Source: Nautilus pompilius
Taxonomy: Eukaryota > Mollusca > Cephalopoda > Nautilida > Nautilidae
DNA length: 64,000 bases
Assembly (NCBI GenBank): GCA_018389105.1
Contig: JACATO010001117.1
Coordinates: forward strand, 806,001-870,000
Direction: 5' to 3'
The notes under the pieces were generated by a model, which ran no database searches, had not been told where the DNA came from, and saw only the letters and a program-made list of their open reading frames with translations. A program made the translations under genes and the position numbers. Below are positions 25,501 through 39,153 of the stretch, in pieces; position 1 is the first letter of the stretch; every line of letters begins with the position of its first letter.

Positions 25501-28500
25501 ATTTAGCACCGTTAATTTATAAAACAAAAAGAAACAACAACACAAGAGAAAACAAAAGAAAATAGCGAGGAAATTTCATTAGTAGCCCATCAAATGGACA
25601 TGATCGATGTTTTTCCCTCCTTGCTCATCGTTGGGACATTAGTCTGCTAGCGGAGCCTAACGCCATCTTAACTGTGAACAAGGCGCTAGTCTCCCAGACA
25701 AACCCTAATTACACGCATTGCGAAAAAAGACTATCTAACTTTCAGAACCAGCGTCTGATCGGGAGGGGAGGAGGTTATGAGATATTGCAGAGAACCCTAA
25801 AAACACGAATCGAAGGCTAGGATTGACTCCACAGCAGCTAGTCAGATTTATGGAAGACGATTGAACGTGATGTTTAATATAATTAAGATGTAGTAGTCGG
25901 GCTACTAAATAAATAGGTTAAACTAATCGGTAGGTTAGTCCCAGTCACTATTTGTTAGTGAACTATACGAGTTAATTTAGCAGTCGCGTCAATTATACTG
26001 TGGTCGATGTGACCATATCGGATCATTGCAGGACTAGTCTGTCCCCACGGGGTAAAGAATCTGGGACAATAGTACAAAACTACGACTATTTTTCACCTTT
26101 ATACAGAAAAATGCGATGTTTTTATGCAAACATTCGATGACGCTCCGAAGAATAAAATGCCAAAGCCGTTCGGCATCTCTGTCAAGAACTGGCACTACAA
26201 CTGGTAACTTTGTAGAAGCAAGTATACCTTAGCAAAAGTGATGATCTGACAGTCGGTCCGTTATCCCTGAAGTGTCGCATCGAACATCTCACCTTTATAA
26301 ACGTTCAGCATCTCATCGTATCCTTTTCACCTTGCACAAACTTTCAGTTTCTCATTGTACAAATGCTCATCTGATTTTCTAAGTAAAGTCTTATTAAATT
26401 CTAATAGCTAGGTCATGGCGTTTCTTATCACGTGGGCTTTCTAAACGTAAGGATGAAGAAAAGAGAAAGTTTCGCGCTTTTAAGATTTGGATTCTAAATC
26501 CAGCTTAATAAAAATTTATTTCAGATTTTACCAGAAGTACGGTTGCTGGACGAATTGTGTCGGAATAAATAAACGAATAATAAAGCTGAGTTAACGATCT
26601 AATCTGGCATCAAATTTATCAAATTGAATTCAGTAAAATGGATTTTTTTTTTTACAAAAATTATTAATCGGTTATTTGATTTTTTAAAAAAATACAAAAT
26701 GAAAAATCTATGAAAGGTCTGACTTAGCGATACCCATTAACTCCGCATGCAATGCCACAGTGATATAAAGCGTTTTCTAAACTTAGTCAAAATCCGTAAG
26801 CAAATAACGGTAATGAATCAACTGATGAAATTTAGGCTTCTGCTTGTTTTGTTTTTTTATACTTCCCACTTTCACATTTATTATTGTTCTATCAGTTAAT
26901 TTATCCGTCGGAAATTCAGTTTTCAATGCAGATGGGATTATCAGAGAAAATACTGTAAGGGCTCATGTCGTGGAAAGTTACATAAATCTTGTCGATGTGT
27001 TTTCTAATTTTTTTTTGTGTGTGTGGCTTTCAGCTCTGTTTAGATTGGAAAAAGGGATAAGTGGAAGAACATGTTCTGATGTTCAAAGCACCCATTTTTC
27101 TTGCGGTATCTTTATTCCCTATTCTAGGTCGTTTCTGATTATCTTAGCGCAGACAGAACCCATCCGGTTAGTTGACCAGACAAATACTAACTACTGGCAT
27201 TTTTTCCCTTTTTAATGAATGTTTTAAATAACAAAAACATCGCCTTATACCATTTGAAATACAGATGTATTGAAGATCATCTAAAGTTTCTTTGGGGGTT
27301 TTCAACGCGTTCAGTATAAAATGACATTATCTTTGTGAAACGAAATAAACTACAGGAATTTATGGACTGTAATGGCATCCTGTCTCTATCACGACTAAAG
27401 TTAATAAATCTAAAATTACTTATCAGTTAAATTTATCGAATTGCCAATAATATTTTTATTCTCAACCAATCACATAAGACGAAAACGTGTTTTTAATGTA
27501 GCATTAAACAAAACAGTCATATTTTGTATCAGTACCAGTAATGACTCAGCTGACTTTGTCTGGTGCCAGGTAACCGTTGGCTAATCGCTTTAACCTTAAT
27601 GAATGTTAGCCAAAGGTAAGAAAGTCAGTTCAGTCAAAGATCGGTCTTACAGTAATCGTAAAAAAAAAATGTGTTCTAACTTCCACATTCTTCTCTACCC
27701 GTAGATAATATCATAGAAACGTTTTAAACTTGTATCTTTAAAGGAACAATTATTGTAATTCCACAGTTTGCTTCGTATCACAACTATTTATGATTTGGCT
27801 TCGATACTAAAAGGACTGACCGTAAATAATCAACAGCGTAACTAATTAAATACTTTCGTATCCATTCTTCGAAGATCGCCACCTTGTGCTTTTAAGCTTT
27901 TTTGTTTTTTTTTGAAACAAAGGTTGAAAAAGTATGCACAACTATGACGTACACAAATGTGTTGCGACCTTCCCGGCGCCAAGCGCCAAAGTAGCAGCAG
28001 CATCTGAAGAACTGATAAATGAATATTTAATTAATTATATTATGATGTATTCTTATAATTTATTATTAGTAAATTTTGCACTGTAGCCAAATAAAAATAG
28101 TAGGGACACTCGCGCGTGGAGAAGAACTCGTGGACCCGAACAGGAAGCAAACACCATGATTCAGGAGAGGGAGTCTCATTCGCTGAAAAGCGTGAAGAAT
28201 CACCGCCATAGTTCAGGGGACCGCAGTCGCAGACACGAGAGTTTGACCGAACATTAAAAAAAAAAAAAACAAAAAAACAACAGAAGCTGGAGAAAAGTAA
28301 GAAGGGATCTATTTCGGGGCAAGACTTGGGCAGGAAGCGTCTAGCAACTGCCGGCTTTTTGAAGGCTAACTTAGGTAAACACCCTTCAAGCCCCGTATGA
28401 CGTAACTCCACGTGCGATAAAGTCGCCAGCGTCGTATTAAAGGGCGGATCAGACACGTGCTTCTCATATCCTCAGTAAAGCCGGCGCTGGTGGTGATTAT

Positions 28501-28984
28501 TTCCCTTTTGGAACTGGGCGCACCAAAGCTTGAGTCAACACATTAAATGGAAAAAGAAACCGTCTACTCCAAAGAGAGCAAGACAACAACAAAAAATTAA
28601 ATCAACCGTCTCGCGTTCGAAAAGTGCGCGCGAATACGGCAATAAAGAGAAATGCGCGTGTCTGGGAAAGAAAGGCGGAGGGTTATAGGGGACAGAACTG
28701 GCGGCGTGGGCTTGGAGAAGGCTTCGAGCACGTGAGTAAACGTTTTAAGGGTAAAACAGTTATGTCAATAAAACTGCGATATATATATGAGAGAGAGAGA
28801 GAGAGAGACTACCGGCTATCATTGTAGACTCACCAATAAAGTATCCCACACATCGGATATAAACAGTTTGTTGGTGCAGTCAGCTAGCATTTGACTGGCT
28901 ATTAAAGATTATATACTTGACAAGAGGTGTCACGGCGAATTTCTGTCGGATCTTTGATCACAAACCTATGAACAGGTTTTTGGA
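22588..28984. other. AT-rich non-coding DNA
   Basis: AT dinucleotide tracts at about 23514-23530 and 25254-25270. A 43-codon open stretch ends at a CACAG|GTAAAC donor near 24582 (contains INRGRDWLKWLKLRLVT) but has no clear acceptor. A perfect inverted pair TTGGCTAA...TTAGCCAA lies near 27578-27614. A GA tract is at about 28791-28808. No recognisable gene. Confidence 0.4.
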
Positions 28985-30940
<1,956 letters not shown>

Positions 30941-31092
30941 GTGTGGCCGCTAACAGAAGTCAGCGTTCTTGCCAATATTTAAAAAAGGGATCGTTGATTG
31001 TCTGCGCGCGAGTGAGGCAAAAATCGCGGGACGCACTGCATCTCTGTGAGACGTCCCCGGCCAGGCGAATCACAACAACAGAGCCGTCACAG
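30941..31092 (+). CDS. Candidate 152-nt exon, unknown gene
   Basis: A T-run and AAATTAG acceptor-like site are followed by one frame open across 50 codons (including SLIVCARVRQKSRDALHLCE) to a CAG|GTAAAT donor. The segment is GC-richer than its surroundings. The frame stays open beyond the donor, so splicing is not required. No domain is recognised. Confidence 0.2.
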
Positions 31093-33050
31093 GTAAATCA
31101 AGTTTGGGGACGAGGCGCCCCACCTGACGTCTATCTAAAAACGTCAACGGAACTGTTCTTCAGTGACGCCGTTATCCAAAATTCCAGTAGTCTTTTACTA
31201 CCTATGCGAGCTTCGTGTTCACCAAGGGACCACGTCGAGTCAAAAGGTTCACATGAAGCTGGCGAGAGGGAGAACAGAAACTTCTTGCATATTGGCTAAT
31301 CCGCTGTTTCTATTTCCAAACGACACGCACGCATTCAAAGATGTATACGGGAATAATAGTGAGAAATTAACTTTCTCAGAAGCACTTTTAAGATCATTAG
31401 AATAGGGTGGGAAGAAAGAATTTACATTTGGTTTTTCACTCGTTCTTGTCATTAAAGGAGATCAGATTATAAAATAAACAGAGATTCTAGCCGCTGTCGC
31501 TATCCTTTGAGAAGGGTGGAGTCCGAACGACAAGTAAAGTAAATAGAATTAATTAAAACTAGAAATTTTAATTAAAAGAACAGTAAATCATGTGCTGTAA
31601 CCATCAGTTTTATTAACTCGTTAAAATGTAAATATTTTATTTGAATAAAGCCACGCTTAAAAGAACACACACACACACACATTGGCTGCTGAAATGTGTT
31701 TACATGGCTGTAACTGTAAGCCACCCGGTGTTTTTATATAGAGAGCAAGGAAGAAATTGTTACTCTGAATATTTTTCTACTTTCATGTGTTAATTGTGTA
31801 TTGCATATCGCAAGAAAACATTGTTTTCCAATAAATATTCAAACAGATTTTAAGATTTTTTAAAGTTTCAGTACGAAGAAAGGCGATATATAACCACGTG
31901 TTCGTTGATTTTAAAAAGATGGATGCAAATGATGTTTGTCGTGTAAGAACCATGCATAAATATTGGGAATAATATAAGAAACATCTGCGAAAAAATTATG
32001 AAAAGTAGCAGAGACAGATTTTGCACATGAATATCCATGAACAATGCGGTTTATCTCGTGGCTCTGAAGGATGAAACATTACGTGATACCAGGGCTCTGC
32101 CCAACTAATACCACTGCAAAACGCTTGACGTCTACGGCTCATGTGCTCGTATATGCGTCATATCCCGACTACAGGAATGTTTTCCACTTTTGTCGCAAGA
32201 GAAGCGGGCGTATGTTTGGTCCGCTACGATGCCATTCATGTCAAAACTGAAAAGGTCTCTGACACCTTATGTTGTCCGATCTCAGCTTGCTAATAATGGT
32301 GATGGATGCACCATTACAACTCGTAGTCTTGCAGTCATTAATGCGCTTTTCTCGCAGTTAATTATTGATTCCGTAGATGAGAACAAGCCGTATTTGTTGG
32401 TATAGAAGCTGCGCCATAAGCACAAGTCTCGCTCTCTTTAATAGTTCCCCGACGCCTTCGCATCCAGCCGAGCCACCTTTTACCCATCTTTGAGACAGCT
32501 CAATTTAACGTGTAAAATGCGCGGTCTTGATGTATTTGTTCCAGAGGTGTAATCTTGACACCTTGGAACAGAGCCTCAGAATAATATCCATTTTATAGGC
32601 AATCATTCAGACTGGCCAAGCGTGAAAATCTATAACTTTCCGCGGCATCAAATGTTCGAGCTGCACACAAAACACGGAAAGTCAACAGCAACAAGAATTA
32701 ATAATTTTTCTTGAACTCCTCTTAAATTTACATTAGCTCATTGACACTAAATTATCTCATGTCGGAAAGTATGCCGGGCTTGTTTTTTTCTATATGGTTA
32801 GATATATTTAGATAAAACCAGTTTCTAAGCTTGATTGAACAATCAAGCATGAATATGCACATTTTTATGTCGTTCATTTATATCAGGGCTATAACGAGGG
32901 TAAGTTTATTGGGAGCCAAATCGTAAAATATCTTAGGTCCATTGAAATAAAATATTTTGAAAAGTTTTTATTAGAATATTGGAAATGTAACCGTTAAATA
33001 TATTTCGACAAATAATAAAGTGCGAAGTGAAAACACTTGCGATGATTGAG

Positions 33051-33093
<43 letters not shown>

Positions 33094-35779
33094 TAAGAAG
33101 AAGGACACGATACCAAAGAAATTAATGGAAACTGTTACAAGCGAAATCAGACGGAAATATTTTCCAAAACCTGAAATAACCTAAGAGATACAGGTTCGAT
33201 GTAGTTAAACATTTTTACGCACAGCCTGAAAAATAAGTACACATACATGCACATATATATATATATGTAATACATGAAATAGAAATACTCTTTTCCTTTT
33301 TTGAAAATTACTCCGAAAAAAAAAGCCATTAGTTGATTGATATTGAAACAAAAGCATCAAGATAGCGTTACCGTGTACGTACGCTTGGTTCGATGGGAAA
33401 CAGAACGTTAGTCATCCAGAATGGAGAAAAGGATCTAAATGGAAACGGTGATATATCTTGTTGTCGTCAGGAAACTCAATCTGGCGGCACAGAGTAATCA
33501 GACGACACGATTTAAAGGGGTTCTTAACGCAAAGCCGTCATACATCACGGGCGGCAGGGATGCAATCTGGCAGACATCTTTCCCTGAGTCTGTCTTCATG
33601 TTAATTACGACAATTTTATCGTGTGAAGCTTGGAGCTGGTACTTCAACCCCATTCTTATAGCTCAGCGGTTTTATTCAGTCTGTTGGAAATGAAGATAAG
33701 CTTAGTAAGTGAAACAAGCAACCATTCTGAGAATTGTTTTGGCGCGCCATTGAACCTCCACCTAGGTTACGGTGATCCTTAATAGAGTACGGTACTTCTG
33801 GCGGATCAACTTCTGTAAATCAGCGGCTGTTCTTGAACAGTGGGCTAAATTAGCCCGACACTTATTTTCACTCATTAAGCATTTCCTAACCATCGCCGAC
33901 CATTTATATCACAGTTTTATTCGGAATCATTAAAAGTCTTTGGATTTCTGTTTTTATTTTTTTTTAAAAAAAAAAGATGTTTTTCTCAACTTTTTTAAAG
34001 ATCGCGCAGTTTAACAAAATGTTATTCATTCGATTTAATGAAGTTTAATCGCAGAGTTAATGTAAAGTCGGTTCTGATGTTCGGGAAGAATCGCGCTGAC
34101 TGTATGACAGATATCAGCAAGCATTGACAGCAGTCCAACTAAACTATTGATCCAGAAAATAAATATTTTTCTTTTATTACATATTTTTTTCCCCCTAAAA
34201 CCGTCCCCCCCCACAAATGTCGTCGTCGTCATCGTTTACTGTAGAATCATGAAGTTATTCTTGTTTTAAATGAATTAATTTTCGATTTATTTCTTGGACG
34301 CGAATGAGAAAAAAAAAAAGAAGCAATATCCGTTTTTCGTTTGTAGCCGTTTGGGGTTTTTTCCCCTACTTTTCTCATCGACCAATCAAAGCAAACGTTA
34401 GAAAACTAAGTAAAATGGCAACAACAACAACAACAACAGGTTTATGGCGCTTTTCTTGCTACCATTTAATTGAAATGATGCTGAGGGAAGCTTGGACAGT
34501 TACTGTGCCTTCTAAAGGGATTAAGGAGATGCCCGGGTTACGCCAGGAAAACAACACACAAACCGCGAGTCAGACATCAGGAGTTTATACAGCAAGCACC
34601 ACACAAGTGCGAGTTGGGAGATTCGTGTGGCTTTCTTCGAATCCGTGCAAAAAAGGGAGCGCCGCGTGACTCGTCGGACCTCCTTAGTCTAATGTCTGCC
34701 CTCCATACTAAGCGTCTTCTCGGGCTGGCCACTCGATCAGCGGTTTACACAATGGCCTCCTGCTGCTGTAGTCCCTCCGTTCTTCGCAAAAGATTCGGTA
34801 GAGATGGGTAGGACCGACCTGGACGGAATCGTCTGTTGTCTGATGACTTTACTATTCTGTCTTAGCACGTTTTTCGTTTTTGCGGGGCCAGAATTTCACG
34901 CACCAACAAGACATTTCCCTCGCCATGTAGCTAATGCTGATAGAGTGAAATGACCGATGACTTACCTCAGCCTGCTGCCAACGACACTGGTTTGATCACT
35001 GTCACCTGCTAGACGACCTGCACATACTGTCGCTCCTTTTTGAAATTCCGTAACGCCTTTGCCTGCCTTTATATCTGTTAGACCGACTGCAAGTGTATAT
35101 CACGTGGTCATCGCACTTCAGGTCAGGCCCAGGTCTGAAAGGATAAATAGGGTGTATGTATATGTCATCTGGAATCTAGCCACACCAGTTTATTTAGTAA
35201 AATCTTGAAATAATCTGGAATTCTTCAAGATTTCTGGTACTATGGCTTTGTAATAACGTTTTTATTGACACTTCATTAAAAAATGGTCACTCCACATTTT
35301 AAATTGTCAGCATCTCTCATAGTAACACTTGAGTATAAAATACACTGCATTGCCATATTAATTTACCACTCCAATAAATGGATACTACTGAATAGAATTG
35401 GTTTATTTCAGTCTTGATTAAATTAACGTCCCAGTGAGTAGATTACCAGTGAGCACTACCACCGTACCAAAAACAGGAAATATTTTATTGTTTACTTATG
35501 TTATAAGCCATTCAGATGGGAAGGGGTCGCGATGACAAAAATAAATTTCCAAAGAATAGCCAATATTATCACGAAGTTCACCGAAGTAAATGCCATTGGT
35601 GTGGCAAAGCGACCTGCAATGCTGTCGATAGCGACATCAACAAGAACGTGCTACCATTCGTCGCGTTCGCATGTAGCGTTGAGATTCTACTGCTGACAGC
35701 ATCCATGCGGAAAAAGACCCAAGTTTCAATGCCATCTCAAATGACTTGACTTCAGAAATTGTTTAGTGCGTAAATAACC
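31093..35779. other. Non-coding DNA with microsatellites
   Basis: CA tract near 31665-31680, AAT array at 33053-33094, AT tract near 33254-33266, ACA repeats near 34417. No gene is recognised. Confidence 0.4.
33053..33094. repeat. (AAT)n microsatellite
   Basis: About fourteen tandem TAA/AAT units. Confidence 0.95.
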
Positions 35780-36010
35780 CTCTTCTGTCCATTAAAAACA
35801 AATAAAAGGATTCGAAAATTCTGGTCAGAGGACGTGTCTGCCCAGTCTTTAAACTATTGGCAGCCTGTATTCTTCTCTGATAAGTCGTGGTTTCAGAAAT
35901 TATATGGTTTTGGAAAATGGCTTTAAAAGCCTGTCGGCTGCAATGTCTTCAGCTCACGATCAAGTATGAAGGCAGAAGTGTCATAATATTGACTGCTATC
36001 TTGCATGGTG
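35780..36010 (+). pseudogene. Tc1-like transposase fragment (first catalytic region)
   Basis: One frame reads RIRKFWSEDV...NYWQPVFFSDKSWFQ, matching the Tc1 pattern in which a basic helix and W..V precede the FSDESRF motif carrying the first catalytic Asp. The Asp is retained and the E-S-R-F part is altered (KSWF). The frame then breaks; KPVG...SSMKAEVS further on aligns with the Tc1 PVG...VKHGGGS region. No TIRs or C-terminal part were found, so this is a short decayed remnant. It is weaker than the two Tc1 copies at 42 and 52 kb. Confidence 0.45.
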
Positions 36011-36380
36011 AAAAAGACAGAGCGAGTGTTTGTCGAAGAAAGTCTCCTCGACTCTGCCGTGTACGCTGTCATTTTAAAGACATTCTATCATTGTATCGTC
36101 ACGGCATGATGGGATTCCATGCCCGTGTTATTCCGGAGGGTGGTGCTGTATCAAACCTCTCATGCGACCACAGTCGGATAGAACAATCAAGGCGCTCAAC
36201 TTTCCCCATTGGTGCGTATCGAATCTCTCGTGTGAATTCGTCTGAACACCCATGCCGACCGGACGGCAATACGAAATCTAAAAGACAATTCTCTCTAGAC
36301 GTACAGGCATAACCATTCAACATCTAGGGTTTTTGCAAATTTGCTTCCTTCTATTCGAACTGTTTTGCAATCTGCTCATA

Positions 36381-36441
36381 TCTCCGCGTGGTCTCTTGGT
36401 TAGGGATTCGGCGCATTTCTGGTCGGCTCGCCCGGCGGAGA
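36381..36441 (+). tRNA. tRNA-like fossil (Glu-type 5' half), 61 nt
   Basis: The 5' half resembles tRNA-Glu: an A-box-like TGGTCTCTTGG and TTAGGGATTCGGCGC. The ends TCTCCGC and GCGGAGA form a perfect 7-bp acceptor-like stem, yet the total is only 61 nt and no T arm or B box is present. It is a pseudogene or a SINE head with an internal deletion. Confidence 0.35.
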
Positions 36442-36694
36442 TTAGAGAGGAGTATTGTGTATTGGCGCTAATCGCTCATTTGCCGCTGTCGGCTAGAAGG
36501 AGAAAAGGAAAAAAATCACAAGCCGACATGGCCGGATAATGAAGAGTCTTTGCGATCAAAAGATCATCTAGTTTTGTTTTCGAACTTTTCATTCGGTAAT
36601 TTGTACAATATTAAAGTAATCGGGAGTCTAACGAGGTGCCACACTGGTTAATTCCTGTCGAGAGTATACTCCCTTTTTTGACTCTCCAAACCGC

Positions 36695-37233
36695 GTGCAG
36701 GTCTCCCTAATCCCCTTTCTAACCCCCTCATACCAGGCGCACAAATGGATTCCCAGTCTAGGTAATCTCGCCGGAGAATCTCGGCCATACCGCTATCGCC
36801 CAAAAACGTCAAGCTGCAGCCATTTTTGGATCATGTCCTCGCAAACCATTTTTAGTCGGAACGCCAAAGGCATCGCTCTGCTGCTGTTGCTGTTGAGCGA
36901 GTTGGACTTCCGTCGAGGCTCTTTCGATGGCATTGCAAGCCGTAAAGACGAGTGGCCTGTTGTTCCCTGTCGAGTCGTCCTCGTGATTGAGAGACGTTCG
37001 TCGAGCCGACAAGCGGCCCGGTCCACCCGACACCGGGTGCCCCGAGGACCCTGCTGCTGCGGTTTAATCCACGTTGGTACTGATAGTGAATAGGGTCGAT
37101 GTTTATGGCAGACGCGTCCGGCACCAATCTGGTCCAGCACATTCGTTAACACGCCGTTAATCTGGAGCCTTAATGTTATATCCTTTACCTGGCTCATAAA
37201 CAAATATCTTGAGGTCCCTAGGGGATAATCCAA
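36695..37233. other. GC-rich island with competing ORFs on both strands
   Basis: Several frames are open over the same DNA. On the plus strand an ATG at 36833 opens an 86-residue frame with a signal-like start (N-terminal R and K, then GIALLLLLLSELDF) and an arginine-rich tail, ending at 37093. On the minus strand one frame has a run of six glutamines followed by SDAFGVPTKNGLRGHDPK (about 37066-36809), and two others are open for 96 and 146 codons. No frame has a convincing donor or a recognised domain. The glutamine and leucine runs are one CAG-like repeat read from opposite strands. Coding status is unresolved. Confidence 0.25.
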
Positions 37234-38159
37234 GGAAAATCTTCAACACGTTTAGTGCATAGATTCTTCTTTGCTTTGTTTCTATGAACAGTGTCTAGGC
37301 TCCACCAAAACACTGCAGCTGAATTATTAAGGATCCAATACTGTAAGTAGAGGAACATTAGAATAAAATGGGGGAGATGCCGAAAGTAATTTGAATTTTA
37401 ACTTTCTCTTCTCTGGATACTGGGATTTTTATGAAAAACCGAGATCAAGAAATGGAACAACAAAATGAATCTCTTATTGCTTCGCCTTGGCTACGAGAAC
37501 TCTATTACTCATATTTAATTCGAACCATCGAAACAAATGCCCTATGTACAAATTTACTGACCAGAATACTTATTTACTTTTCACTACTACCAGCTCCATA
37601 TGGACAACTTTCAAAGCCTACAGGTCCCGAGACAATACACTGTCGCACACGGCCAGGTCGCCTAGTCTCGACAGAGTACAGCACCAAAACCATTTAATGT
37701 CAAAACCTTTGATACGCGCGGGTGAAAAGTAAAACGGAATTTCTCAACGGGTAAATAATCACTTTTAAGGTGGAAAAACAGAACCACTCCCACTGTGTGG
37801 AGTATTCTATTGGGTAAAACCATTCCACCGGACATAAACACTGTCATAACCTTACATTGACTCACGAGATATTGCCAGTGCTACAACCTAGCCCGCCCCT
37901 GTGACTTTCTTCCCCAGTCTCCCCTTCTACTTACAGAGAAGACTGTCTGAGTGAAACTTGTGCATTTTACTGGTCTCTATTCTCTCGGCTGCCCTGCTGT
38001 TTGGATGATGCTAGTAAAAGCTTTTTTTTTTTTTTGCTTCATTTACCCGAGATGAGATGGTTTCTACCTGAAACTTCTTACTGTCACAGACTTTTTTTTT
38101 TTGGTGGTGTGGGCAAGTGTAGGTACGTGTGAATTTGGGTGTGTGTGTGTGTGTGTGCA
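37234..38159. other. Non-coding DNA
   Basis: TG tract at about 38140-38158 and T-runs near 38022 and 38090. No gene is recognised. Confidence 0.4.
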
Positions 38160-38640
38160 TCTCCGAAGACAAGGCCGTGGGTAAGAGGCCGAGACCTCGA
38201 CGGACCGAAAGCTCCTGTGCGTTGGCCGAAGCCAAATGGAGCCGAAACTCCTGGCAGGGACAAAGTCCATAGGTGAAAACCTCCATCGAGTGATCATTTC
38301 CCCGGTCGAAACCCTCAGGGAAAAGCCTCGGCGCGCGCTTGGTCCAAAATCGGTCCAAACAAATGCCTAGCCTTCTCGACCAGACAGCGGTACAGGGCAA
38401 AAAGCGTCCCTGCCTCCGCTACTTCGAGCGGGGGACTTTTCCAACCGTGGTCGCTCACGATGAAAACGCCTTCTCCCTGCCAGGGCCGACTCAAGTGACC
38501 ACGCCCAAAAGAGGGCGTGGCACCTGTTCGGTACCCCAAAAACGGGTTCGGGACGCCATCCACCGGATGCCCACTTTGATCTCGGTATTTAGACATTTTT
38601 AAAAATAAGTTTGCGTGTAGGAATATTGGAAAGTGAGTAA
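38160..38640. other. GC-rich segment upstream of the 38.8-kb exon
   Basis: Clearly GC-richer than its surroundings and ending about 200 bp before the candidate first coding exon. A minus-strand frame is open at 38315-38659 (contains FGRGHLSRPWQGEGVFIVSD) and another overlaps it at 38011-38400, so compositional openness is likely. On the plus strand GTGG|GTAAGAG at about 38177 could be the donor of a 5' non-coding exon. A promoter or CpG-island role is inference. Confidence 0.3.
38499..38520. other. Perfect 8-bp hairpin
   Basis: CCACGCCC and GGGCGTGG flank a six-base loop AAAAGA. The arms also contain CACGCCC-type GC boxes. Role unknown. Confidence 0.6.
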
Positions 38641-38844
38641 CAGGCCGCTGGTTCGTCAACAGAATTCAACTAATCAGAAGAAAAACCGCGTGTTATTTTA
38701 GTATGCAACGTTATTCGTGCATACTGCGCAGATATATATATATATATAAAATATTCCCTTTTTTGTTAGTATTGTAAATTCCTTTGTTACTATGTATCTT
38801 TCTTAAACAACAACAAAATTTTTTTTTTGTTTGTTTTCTTTAAG

Positions 38845-39153
38845 AGGAAGAGTCTGAAGATGGCGGCAAAGCGACTGAACGAAGCCCAAGGAGGAGGTTT
38901 AATGGGAAACGATAAAGGAACGACAGTGAAACAGCCCGGCGCTAATTCATTCTGTCAGACTCAACTGATTAGACGAGATTTTTGCTAGTCGGCAAGACTG
39001 CGATCAAAGACACTTTCTCCGCTGCTGTCACAAGCGATTTAAGGAGACAAAAAGCAGACGACATCACGTTGAGAGGCACGGACTCGTCGTCGAGCTTCAG
39101 CTCTACTATCTACGACGGTAACGGAAGATTTTCACAGTTGACTGTTGGAGAAA
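38845..39153 (+). CDS. Putative first coding exon, unknown gene
   Basis: A long T-rich tract ends in CTTTAAG (acceptor-like). Fifteen bases on is ATG at 38860 in the classic context GAAGATGGCGGC. The frame starts MAAKRLNEAQGGGLMGNDKG and runs 42 codons to TAG at 38986. A second frame, open from 38973, continues with KTAIKDTFSAAVTSDLRRQK and SSSSFSSTIYDGNGRFSQLT up to AAA|GTAAGT at 39153/39154. The two frames meet at a run of five T (38979-38983); one further T there would join them into a single exon of about 98 codons ending in phase 1. The composition is hydrophilic and serine-rich, typical of a cytoplasmic N-terminus, with no signal peptide. A sequencing or assembly homopolymer error, a pseudogene, or an internal acceptor (GATTAG before 38973) would each explain the break. 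I recognise no family. Confidence 0.45.

Noticed and set aside
28040..28456. 138-residue minus-strand ORF
   Set aside because: Contains a phenylalanine run from a T/A homopolymer and no recognisable domain.
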